Assembly (NCBI GenBank): GCA_009746045.1
Contig: RPFO01000127.1
Location: 1,944,011-2,008,010 of the forward strand
Origin: Mesostigma viride
Taxonomy: Eukaryota > Streptophyta > Mesostigmatophyceae > Mesostigmatales > Mesostigmataceae
Direction: 5' to 3'
Length of the DNA: 64,000 bases
The notes below the pieces were generated by a model, which was not told the origin of the DNA, made no database searches, and worked only from the letters and a program-made list of their open reading frames with translations. Position numbers and translations under genes: made by a program. Below are positions 12,301-24,300 of this stretch, one piece after another. The first letter of the stretch is position 1. The number at the start of each line of letters is the position of its first letter.

Positions 12301-15300
12301 GGCTGAGGAGTTTGTGGAGGGGCTAGAGGGGTTTCCAAGTTTGTACGGTGGTACAAACTATTACCAGATCTGGATAGGTAGCCAGACTTTTGGCAAGTGT
12401 ACAGATCAGATAAAGGACCTCACTAGAGAGTGTAAGAAGGCCAACAAGGCCTGGTCCAGCTACGTGGCAGAGTTAAAGGAGCTGCTAGAGGATCAGAGGA
12501 AGAAAGTGGGGATCCATTGGCAGGATAAATACCAGGGGTGGGAGGTCAAGGGAGACCTGATCCAGAACTTCCTTAACTATTGTAAAATGGTTGAGGAGGG
12601 CAGGGCTCATGGCTTTAATGTTGCTGACAACATAGCCCTGACAAACTGGCTCAAGGTTTCTGGGCTGGACAAGGCTACACGTGGCTCCTTAAAGGTCATG
12701 TGTGCCCCACACTCAACCCTCAAGGCCTACAAGGTCATAATCAAACAAGCACTCGAGGCAGAGGAGCTGTTTGAGGGTGGAGTGCCAGCAGTGAAGGCTA
12801 CCCAGGCAGGTGGGCGTACCCAGGGTGGCTCCAAATCGTCCGAGGCTGACCGAAGCCAAGGAGGGCGTAGGGGCAACCACAACAAGCGAAGGCCAATCAT
12901 TCACCCGACCCTGACGGGAGGTCACACTCCAAGTCGGTGTTCAGGCGGGTGGGTGGTCAGCCCAAGCAGGGCAACGCGTCTGACAACGGGGGCAGTGGCC
13001 AGGGCAAGTCAAAGATACAATGCTACCTGTGCAAGGGGTGGGGGCACATCAAGAAGGAGTGTCCCAGCTTCAAGAAGTCCCAGGGCCAGGGCAGCAACAA
13101 GAATAACAACAACAACAACAAGAAGAACAACAACAAGTCCCAGGCAGGCCAGCCTTCAAAGGGCAGTCAGCAAGAAGACAACAAGGAGCAGTGACTGTCT
13201 GAGGCAACCCCTACACACCTTAATTCACCCAGGGGGAGGCCAGGTGCTCCAATGCAGATTTTATATCTGGGCAACAAGAGGGTGATCTCCAGGTTCAGGG
13301 TGGCCCCAGGTCACCTGGAGAGGTACAGGTTCCTATGAAGACGTCCTTGACAGCTGATGCAGCTGTAAGAATGTCTGACCCCATGCATCCTCGTGCTGGG
13401 CACGAGGGTGGACCTCTCATTTTGAGAGAAACCAATGTACAACCACAGAGGGGTGTGAAGGCCTCTGGTGGTATGCATGTGGTCCCTGCTGGCGGTCCAG
13501 GTGTTGGGCATGAGCAGGGTGACTCAGGCTCTGAGTCAGAACAGGATGGAAGTCAGCATGGTGATGCTGGACAACCTGACAGCACAGTCCTGACTGTGCC
13601 AGGGACTGCTTCCTCTGTGTACCAGGAGTTGGGTGCCCGAATCCACAACATGTTTGGGCATGCCACTTCTCTGTCAAACAACTTTGCCTTCCGTATGGGC
13701 AGGGCACCCCTTCTTAAGGCGTGTCAGCAAGCTGCCTCACGGTGTAAGTGCCAGTTGTCCTCCAACAAGCCCAGGAAATCACATGCCAAAGCTCTACCTC
13801 AGAGCATTGGTGATCTGCAGTGTGATATCCAACACATCAGGGGCATGCAACTGTTGGTGTGCGTGGACAGGTACACGAAATACAAGGTGCTAGAGCATTT
13901 ACCTTCTATGAAGAACAGGTACTTGCTGGCTGCCCTGCAGAATGTAAGAGCCAAGTTTCCTACCACAAGGATCCAGGTGGACATGCAGTTTCAGCATCTC
14001 AAGGGTGATCCTACCCTTCCTGAGTTGCTGGTTACACCTAGGGAGGCTCATGGGCAGCAGGGTGCTATCGAGAGGGCAATCCAGGAGGTCAAGAAATTGA
14101 TCATCTCTGAAGACTGGGTACCCTTGTCTGCACCTGCACTTGTCAGGAGTGCATGGCTGAGGAACGTGGAGCAGCAGCTGAACAGCAGGGTTAACTTCTA
14201 CTATGATGGAGTTGCTGTCAGCCCAATGGGTCTATATCATGGCCTGTGCCCACCACATGTGCTGGAGGGCTGGAAACATGCTGCACATGTCACCTTTGCC
14301 AAGCTGAGGGAGAAGGACCGGGGTTGGAAGATGCTGGAGCCACAAGTGGGTCAGAAGGTCCTAGCTTGGAAGGAACCTAGCCTTTATGGCAAACGTGGTA
14401 GCTGGAGTCCTGGGGTGGTTACCCAGGTTGATGAAGCTAGCCACGCATGCTTGGTCAGCATGGAGGACGAACCAAAGCATGTACACCGGCTGAGTTGGTC
14501 ATATGTCAAGCCTAACCTGATGAATGAGGGCAGTCAGGCACAAGGCTCACAGGATCTGCAGGATTTTCAGGTCCCAAGTGACATCACTGACGCAACGACC
14601 ACATCTGTTGCAGGGGAATCTGTCAGCCCTGGCCAGGTTGCAGAGGTACTTGTTGAACAGGCTGCAAGGTCAACAGCTGGGGAGTCAACTGTCAAGCCCA
14701 AGGCACTAACCAAGCCCAGGGGGACAAGTTTGGCTGGATTGATTGGGGCTCTACAAAGAGCCAAGAAGCAGCCCAAGGTAGCCAAGCTCAGGTGGCATGG
14801 CAATCTGGGGCTGGACACTGCCTTAGAGGTAGACACTAATTCTCAGGTTTCCATCATTGGGACCAGGGCTGCAGCAGGGTACAGCATGACTGAACCCAGC
14901 TATCAGTTTGTGTCTGACTTCAGTGGCGGGGTACACGTGAAGGTACTGGGTGAGGTATCTATTCCTATCCTTGGACAGGACACTGCATTTTGTGTCTTGG
15001 AGGGCTATCAGGGACCTGCTCTTCTGGGGCAGAATTTCCTATGCCAGGATGGAGTAGTGATCACGTCCTCTCTCCTGACTAAGGAAGGGGCTGGTCAGGT
15101 CCCACTGATTAATTTCAGGACCACTCACCTATCACGTGCAGTAACCAGGTCGGTTAAGCGTGTGCAAGTGTGCCAGGGGCAGGAGCCCTTGGTTGATGAC
15201 CTCATATTGCCAGCTGCTAGTCATCCAAGCAGTTTGGGCATTGGTCCTCACTCACTTGCTGGACACAGCCCTATCAACTACCAAGGCCTGGTGAAGCTCA

Positions 15301-18300
15301 TGTCCTCTCCCATTATGTGTCCCCAGGTCACACTGGGTTTGATTAAATCTGGGGAGGACTGGATCTCCAAGAAATGCGTTGCCAAAAGTCTGGCTACCTA
15401 TCCAGATCTGGTAATAGTTTGTACCACCGTACAAACTTGGAAACCCCTCTAGCCCCTCCACAAACTCTTCAGCCTGCTTGGGCTTTGTGTCTGACGTGAC
15501 AGGTTGCAGTTGATTCACAATAAGCAAACCCTGGGTAGTGAGATCATAACCAAGAACAGCTTGTGTATTATTAGGGTTGTGATGAACATTGGTAATTTCC
15601 CCGGTGACACCCACGTCATCTACGTGAGCTGTCCCGCTACCAGCACCACCATTATTCCCACTGGCTGGGGCACCTTTGCTACGGCGCCCGTCTGCCATTC
15701 TGCACTACAAGCTATTCAAAACACCTCAGCAAAGCAGCAGAATAAAGTATGTACAAAGAATTGTCGCAACTGCCGCCTGCGCCGGTGTCGCCGCCGCCCC
15801 CGCGAATCGCCGCTGAAAATTCGACAAAATGTCGACGAGCACTGGAAAAAAAAAAATGGCCGACTCAGTAGTCGAGGCCCCGGAAATCGCAGTACTCATA
15901 GGCAAACTCACGATCCTCCATATCCGGCGTGTGTGCCGGACCTGCGCCGGTATGTATCAAAACCGGTGTGCTCCCCGGCGCGAAAGTTGCGATGCGCCGA
16001 CGCGCGACGAGGCGCAGAGGATGTGTAAAAATCGACAACAATTCCCAACCTGCGGGAATCCACTCTCGCAAAGATGCGAGAAAAGCCACCAGGTTAATGA
16101 GAACCTGGCGTTCGCGACTGCGTACGCCGCGTGTGAGCAGCGACAGCAACGCGAGGTCTTGAAATAAGTTTGTCGACACCACCGGCGCGCCCCCCGTGCG
16201 TAGTGATGCCCAGTTTTGTAAATTTCTTTGGTAGCCGGTGAGCGAAGAGATGGCGTTGTCCAGCTCCTCGATGGCAGTGGTGACTTTGTTCACCGACCGC
16301 AAACCTCCACGCACCTGGACCGTAAATTGCGACAAAATGTTGCGAATCTGGTCCAACGGCGCGCGTATAGCCGGCACCAGCTGCGGCAACTGGGGGTCCT
16401 CGGGGAAATCCCCGAGCAATGGAAGAACTGCGCGTTGCCGACGATGAAGTTCGTCGAGCGATATCGTGACCTCGTCAAGCAATTGCTGCCACGACGGCGC
16501 AGCCGGTCTTGGTAAAGGATCAGCCGGCGGTGCGGCTATCTCCTCATCGCCGGGAATTCGGAATTCTTCAGAATTTGGCATATTTGGAACGAGGCGTGTA
16601 ATACGAGTTGTATGAGAGTGAATGCCAAGAATTCCGCCATGGTTCTTGCAGGAAGTTGCCTTTATTAATAACAAGGAACACAGACGTAAGTCACGTCACT
16701 TCCAAGATTGCACGCAGCACAGACGACAGGGTCGCAGTGCCAAGAGAACGTGCACGCAAGAACTAGCGTCCCGGTGCAACCAAGTCACACATATAGGTTG
16801 TTAGGGACGCGTCCAAGTATTCAGCTGCACTGTCACAGCTGAACTGTCAATCAATTGATTACACAGACTCTGGCACGCCTTTGGCGCGCAGATCTATCAA
16901 TGGTCCATACGGCTAGTCCTGTGGACTTATCCGTACACTGCTCAGCATCAATTGTCTCATAGGTCCTGGCGCGCTACAGCGCCCCTACCTATCAATTGAC
17001 CATCAAGTCCTGTACAAGTCCTGTCAACGTCCTGCGGACTATCAAAGTAACACTTGTACATCCTGTGTCCGTACGCGCCCACAGTGGCGCGCCGGGTACT
17101 GTCGGCACAGCCTAGGAAACGTCATAACTTTTACGTCCCGTAACCAAATGAGGCCTTCAAGGTGCCGTTGGAAAGAGCGTAACAATCTCTATCCATCTAA
17201 CGTAAATCCTTTACGTTAACTGGATGAGACGGAGGAAGGGATGAGACGGAGGAAGGGTTGAGACGGAGGAAGGGGTGAGACGGAGGAAGGGATGAGACGG
17301 AGGAAGGGATGAGCCGGGGGAAGGGGTGAGACGGAGGAAGGGATGAGACGGGGGAAGGGATGAGACGGGGGAAGGGATGAGACGGGGGAAGGGATGAGAC
17401 GGAGGAAGGGATGAGACGGGGAAGGGATGAGACGGAGGAAGGGATGAGACGGGGGAAGGGATGAGACGGGGGAAGGGATGAGACGGAGGAAGGGATGAGA
17501 CGGGGGAAGGGATGAGACGGGGGAAGGGATGAGACGGAGGAAGGGATGAGACGGGGGAAGGGATGAGACGGAGGAAGGGATGGGACGGAGGAAGGGATGA
17601 GACGGGGAAGGGATGAGACGGGGGAAGGGATGAGACGGAGGAAGGGATGAGACAGGGGAAGGGATGAGACGGAGGAAGGGATGAGACGGGGGAAGGGATG
17701 AGACGGGGGAAGGGATGAGACGGGGGAAGGGATGAGACGGGGAAGGGATGAGACGGGGAAGTGGTGAGACGGAGGAAGGGATGGGACGGAGGAAGGGATG
17801 AGACGGGGGAAGGGATGAGACGGGGGGAGGGATGGGACGGAGGAAGGGATGAGACGGGGGAAGGGGTGAGACGGAGGAAGGGATGAGACGGGGGAAGGGG
17901 TGAGACGGAGGAAGGGATGAGACGGGGGAAGGGGTGAGACGGGGGAAGGGATGAGACGGGGGAAGGGATGAGACGGAGGAAGGGATGAGACGGAGGAAGG
18001 GATGAGACGGAGGAAGGGATGAGACGGGGGAAGGGATGAGACGGAGGAAGGGATGAGACGGGGAAGGGATGAGACGGGGGAAGGGATGAGACGGGGGAAG
18101 GGATGAGACGGAGGAAGGGATGAGACGGAGGAAGGGATGAGACGGGGGAAGGGATGAGACGGGGGAAGGGATGAGACGGAGGAAGGGATGAGACGGGGGA
18201 AGGGGTGAGACGGGGGAAGGGATGAGACGGAGGAAGGGATGAGACGGGGGAAGGGATGAGACGGAGGAAGGGATGAGACGGAGGAAGGGATGAGACGGAG

Positions 18301-21300
18301 GAAGGGGTGAGACGGGGGAAGGGATGAGACGGAGGAAGGGATGGGACGGAGGAAGGGATGAGACGGGGAAGGGATCAGATGGGGGAAGGGATGAGACGGG
18401 GGAAGGGATGAGACGGAGGAAGGGATGGGACGGAGGAAGGGATGAGACGGGGGAAGGGATGAGAGGGGGGAAGGGATGAGACGGGGGAAGGGATGAGGCG
18501 GAGGAAGGGGTGAGACGGGGGAAGGGATGAGACGGAGGAAGGGATGGGACGGGGGAAGGGGTGAGACGGGGGAAGGGATGGGACGGAGGAAGGGATGAGA
18601 CGGGGGAAGGGATGAGACGGAGGAAGGGATGAGACGGGGAAGGGGTGAGACGGAGGAAGGGATGAGACGGGGGAAGGGATGAGACGGAGGAAGGGATGAG
18701 ACGGGGGAAGGGATGAGACGGAGGAAGGGATGAGACGGGGGAAGGGATGAGACGGGGGAAGGGATGAGACGGAGGAAGGGATGAGACGGGCGAAGGGATG
18801 GGACGGGGGAAGGGGTGAGACGGGGGAAGGGATGAGACGGAGGAAGGGATGAGGCGGAGGAAGGGGTGAGACGGGGGAAGGGGTGAGACGGAGGAAGGGA
18901 TGAGACGGGGGAAGGGATGAGACAGGGGAAGGGATGAGACGGGGGAAGGGATGAGACGGAGGAAGGGATGAGACGGGGGAAGGGGTGAGACGGGGGAAGG
19001 GATGAGACGGAGGAAGGGATGAGACGGAGGAAGGGGTGAGACGGGGGAAGGGATGAGACGGGGGAAGGGATGAGGCGGAGGAAGGGATGAGACGGGGGAA
19101 GGGATGAGACGGAGGAAGGGATGGGACGGGGGAAGGGGTGAGACGGAGGAAGGGATGAGACAGAGGCACGCGCTACACCCCAGCAGGAGCTTTCTATACT
19201 GCGAACGAGCGTCCGGATGATAGGGAGCATTGTGCCTTAATGAGACAAAAAAGGGCATGAGAGGGAGCGTGACGTTTCAACCACGTATCTCAGGGAAAGC
19301 GTTAAGTACGGCTCAACGTATCAGAGGTGTGTGTGCAGGCACGGGTTTGTAGGCGTGGGAGACGGGGGCAACCGCGCAGCATTCCCGTGCAGCCTGGCGG
19401 CACAGCACGGTGGCGCAGCCAGCATCCAAAAAATCATGCACGTGGGCAGCGAGCCACGATAAACTGCCTTGCTGTCGCCAGCCGCGGGGCCCCCAAGACC
19501 TTTGGCATTTGTCCCTAGTTTAGCTCATGACATCATTAAGGCATGCTGTACGCCTCCGGTGTTAACTACCTGCCTGTTTAGGGCTACCCGCCCTAATTTA
19601 GCTCACGACATCATTACGGCATATGACTCCGGTGTTGACTACCCGTTCCCTTGTGCCTGCATTCCCTATTCGTCTAACAAACGAATTCCAGCCCTTGCCA
19701 CGAGGGTTCACTTGAATGAGTTTAGCCCTGTATGATGACCACGATCCTACGAAGATGTTGCGATCTCAACTAGGGGAAAGCTGCTTCAAGTGTGCCCCCA
19801 CCAAAGGGGGTCTATGTCAGGAGGAAACGATGTGCTAACACCCCAATGTCTGCGGAGAGAACAGCCTAGCAACGCCGACAGCCCCAGGATCATGCCACAA
19901 CACACTGCGCGAGCGTAGTTGTAACCCTGCAACCCTACCAGGTTGCAACACGGCTGCTGGGTAATATCCAGGTGTAGATGCTGATATATGACTAACTGTA
20001 AGTGTATCTTTGCATTAAGATGCAGGTGTTTATACACGTTTAAGTGCAAGTGTTCATAAGACATTAAAGTGCAGGTGATTGTATACGTTCAAGTGCAGGT
20101 ATTTGGATACGTCTATGCAACTGCAGCAGTGTTTGTGTGCGGCCAGACGTACCTCAGTCCCAGCGGCACTGGGCAGGTGGGCGGCCGCAGCCGGTACTGC
20201 AACAAGCATACTTGGCGCAGCAGCGGCGGGGCTGAGGAGGACGAGACGGAATTGCGGGCGCTAGGGGGGGCGCTCACGGCCCAGCCGGCGGCTTCAGGTC
20301 TCGTCCGGTTCCAGTCGACCGAGAAGTCGCCCTTGACGCCTTCCAGCGACACAACCGCCCTGTTCATCAGCAGTGTCTGTGTGTGGGGGGGTATGTTTGG
20401 GTGGGTGAGTGGGTGGGTGGGTGGGGGAGTGGGCGGATGTGGGTGGATGAGTGCATGCTTGTCTGTGAATTGGACAGGGTGGGGAGAGTTAGATGAGATG
20501 CTTAGGCTGACACACGGATTTCCGGCCTGCGCGCCGCGTATTGCCTACCGTGGGACACCTCAGTACTGTACCGCAGTCCGTACGGTACTGAGGTGTCATG
20601 TGGACTGTTGTGCAGTTAGTGCCAGACTGCGCCTAGTCTCTAGCTCGACCCGCCAGAACCGGGTTAGCCGGTTCTGACGGGCCGAGTGTAGTTGATGCAG
20701 GTGACGTGGTCGCATGGCATTGCAGTGTACAGTTGTCCACTTGTAGGCGCTGCTAGTCGGCGTCGCCATAGGCATATAGGCGTAGCACTGGGGAGTGCCA
20801 CCAGACCGAGCAGCTTCCACGCACAGATCCCATTCCGAGCTCATTGTGTATTATTCCTATACATAATACATTCATCATTTCACTCAGAGTTGCTCATTCG
20901 TCCATTTCTCAACTTGGACCGGAAAAGTATGGCTTCAAACAGCAACAATGCGAACAACAATCGTGGCAATGCAGGGCGTGTGCCGCCCCGGCGCACATCC
21001 CCGCGCCTCTCGCCGGAGGGTTCGGCCCCCGCCTGTACACTCGGCGGTTGGGAAGAGAGAAACTGAGAGAGGAATGTGTGTGTGGTGGTGGGACACGAAA
21101 ATGAGTGACACAGCATGGATAACCGCTGCATGACATTTTCTCGGAATGTGATCCTCCCTCCCCCCATAAGCAAGCAAATGAGCCAGAATCGCCCCCCCCC
21201 CCCCAGGCATGCCGAGGGTTCACCACCCACCCGGTCTTCCAGCGCGCGCAGACCCGACATCCGGAACCGGATCTTCTCGCTGCCATCCGAAACCACACCG

Positions 21301-24300
21301 ATGGGGTACTGCAGCTTGACCTTGCCCAGTATGCCCGCGCGCACGAGCCGGCTTCCGCTGAATTGCGCCAGCACCGACTCCTCCACCCACACGATTACGC
21401 CCCCGGCCGCCAGCTCATCACTGTCACCCAACGGGCGTTTGGCGGCAGGTGGCAGCGCGCCGCGTGCAGCCGCGGCGATGTTGCGGATGTCCTCAGGCGA
21501 GGGCGAGAAGGAGGAGCGGAGGATCTGGGGCACGCCACCTGGCGGGGAGGCAGGGGCAAGGGGAAGCGAGAGAGGGGATGTCTACCAAGGAAGGCGAGTT
21601 AAGAGGAGAAAGCTGCATCGAGCCAGGATTTCCGGGGAGGAAGCAGCTCCATGATTATTGAAGAGAAACACATGCGCACGAAATGCTCTCACAGGGAGCT
21701 GTGCTGCTCACAAGTAAGATGCCCTGGGCCGTGGGCATCGCTGAAGTGATAGCTCAACGCTACGCAGGCATTGGCATGTAGGTGGCGATACAATCAAGGC
21801 GTGTCAGAAAATAAGCCTTAGGGTGAGATAGCCGATGACCAATCTCTCGCTCGCCAGATTCCATTATTGTCAGATCAGGCACAGGAACGAGGCGCATGTG
21901 GCACATCCATCATGCCGGATATTCAGTGACAGCGATAGAAGGATACGATCTAGGTGGATGACACCGCCGATGACATCACTGACCATACCATTGATTACAT
22001 CATCTAAGGGATGCGAGCGGCTTGAGAGACCACCAGGGAGGAGACGTTTTCAAAGATGTCTGAAACATTTGACAAGATCATGCCCAGAGAAAATCCAACG
22101 CGCGAGGCCGAATAAAACCTGTAAGACATGCAAGCCTCACCAGTTCCCCCCGCTTCCGCCCCCCCACCGCTCGTGTCGAGTGCGAAGAAGTCCTGGTCCA
22201 TCGGCAACGACTCCCCCGCGCCGCCCACATCCCTCCTTTGTGAAGCCCCTGACCTGCCGACCCCCCCACCCTGCACCTCCGCCGTCAACGGTGTCCCAAA
22301 GGGTTCCTCCTTGGACGACCCAAACGGGTCCCATGCGCCACCGGCGTCCGCTCCGCCTCTACCATCGGCCGTCACGCCGCCCTTGCCTGGCTCCGCAGCT
22401 CCAAACAAATCATCCACCCCTCCCTTGCCCCACTGGCTGTCGCCAGATATGTTTGTCCACGATGCAGGGGCCGCACCCGCGGCACCCCCCCCTCCGTCCG
22501 CCCTGGGCTTGGCCAAATCGTCCCCTTCTGCTGGCCAACGCGCCGGAGGCAAGGCGGCCCCTTTGCTCGACACGGCAAACGGGTCATCCCCGAACCCGGC
22601 CACGGCCTCTCCTTCCTTGCCTGCCCCAAGTGGTGCAAACAGTTCGTGCAATGCCGACCCAGCCCCCACCCCCTTGCTCGCATCATCCTCGGAGTGCACT
22701 GCCGGTGTCGCAAACAGATCCAGGGACCCATCCAACGACGCTGACACGGGTGTGGCACGGAAGCTGTTGTTGCGGCTGCGCGACACCTGGCCGCCGAAGG
22801 GGTCCCCGCCGCCCTCGGCCGCGAACGAGGTGGAAGCAGCGCCATCGGGGGTCTTCAGGCCCCCTCCCAGAGGAGGCAGGCCGCCATCTCGAGAGGAGCG
22901 CATGGAGCTGCCAGCAGGGTTTGTGCCGTCGCCAGCAGCGGCCCCGCCCTTGGCACCGCGGGGTGCCACCGCGAACGCCACAGAGTTGAGAGCGCGGAGC
23001 AATGCCCCTCGGCCGCCGGGGGCTCCCGCGCTTCCCCCCCCACTGCTCCCCTTGATGGTGTGGTATGCAGCGTGTGCGTCCGGCGCCAGCGGGGATGCTT
23101 TGATCTGGCCGGCCAACAGCGACCGATCCACGTCGCCATCGGTGGCGGTGGGCGGCATGCCCGTGGCGCCCAGCAGGCCGGCCCCGCCTGCCAGGGACAT
23201 CTGCATGTCCATGTACCCGCGCAGGTCGGAGGGCAGCGCCGCCAGGCACGCGCCGCCGCCACTCCTGAAGACGGCTTCCATGGCGCGATAGAACTGGATG
23301 GTGACATGCGCATGTGGGGGTTCAGTGTGTGGCGATACGTGTGCGTTGGGTATTGTGGTCCAGGTATATGCAGAAAGGCCTACGCGACAGGGGCCGCCAA
23401 GGTCCCAAGTCCCAAGGCAATGTCGGGATGTGCAGGACGCCTACTATGTGGGGCTGGATTGTGAAAAAGTTGGACGAGAGTGCGTTCCAGAGGTGATGCC
23501 GCATTTCGTAATCCCCCTTTCTGTCCCTTTTTCGCTTTCCCACATCGAGGCGGTGGGCGTGGGAACAATCTTGAGGGCGCAAGGCCAATAGAGCAACGAG
23601 GGCAGTGAGTGGCCCTTGCCATGCGGGTCGCTCACAAACACCAACGAGATAAAGAGCGTGAGCCCAGGTCTGGACAATCCGACCCCCGACCCCCTTTCCC
23701 CTGGGAGAAGGGGTCGCCCTTGCCTTGAATGGAAAACTGCTCTCAGCAAAGTCCTCTTCTCTTCCACATTCACAGCACCCATGGCAGCCACGACAGCAGA
23801 CAAAACAACAGCAGGCACAGCCAGCACCATCCCTAATGCACACAACATCCTTTTGTTAGCCCCAATGTCTTCTCCTGCTGACGCAACCTACAGGCACCGG
23901 AACTTCCAGCCAACACTGCCCATCCCCACACCGCACATCGTGCGTGGGCGCACCAGCACATTTCAATGTGTGTGCACCAGCACACTTCAATACCTCGGCA
24001 CCCTCCTTGAGCAGTTTGTCCCACATTTCACTCTCCCCAATGACCTGGTTGCCTATGCCAGCAAGTCAGCTCACCTCCGCATCCTTCTTGAGCAGCTTCT
24101 CTGGCGTTACGTCGGTGCCACGGCAGAGCGCTCGCAGCGCGCTGGAATAGAGGACACAACAGGCGGGTGACCCGGAAGACAGAGGACCCGAAAGACAGGA
24201 CATCAAAAGTGCAACATGCGCAGCCAGCCACCTCATGCGCAAATGTCAACAATAGGGTCACATGGAAACCTGCCAAGGGGGGGGAAGCAGAAAGATGAAT

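Larger units (their letters stand above)
9894..17221 (-). mobile_element. Retroelement 1: rearranged LTR retrotransposon with a head-to-head core
   Basis: Its outer ends are LTR termini, AGTTGTATGAG at 9894 and CGTTAACT at 17221, flanked by GGATG on both sides (9889-9893, 17222-17226). The target duplication is plausible but less certain because it lies in a GGATGAG repeat. Inside, a plus-oriented block (3' UTR, LTR, pre-gag ORF, gag, integrase, protease, to 15378) is followed by a minus-oriented gag start, pre-gag ORF and LTR. The two arms 10558-12396 and 15379-17221 are inverted copies differing by roughly 2 percent in the LTR. No RT or RNase H is present, so this copy cannot be autonomous. 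Confidence 0.85.

Noticed and set aside
12860-12940. Programmed frameshift in gag of element 1
   Set aside because: The frame change in element 2 gag lies at a different place, so independent mutations are more likely.
15700-17220. Whether the inverted arm is only a sequencing foldback
   Set aside because: The arms differ by several substitutions and indels and the ends carry a matching GGATG, so a real structure is more likely, though long reads should confirm.
17197-19258. Open frames of about 680 codons on the minus strand (SHPFPRLIPSS-type)
   Set aside because: They exist only because the 18-bp minisatellite unit is six codons long without stops; several frames are open at once.
22128-23291. 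387-codon plus-strand ORF
   Set aside because: Antisense of TML exon 6, whose minus-strand reading has consistent splice phases and DPF motifs.
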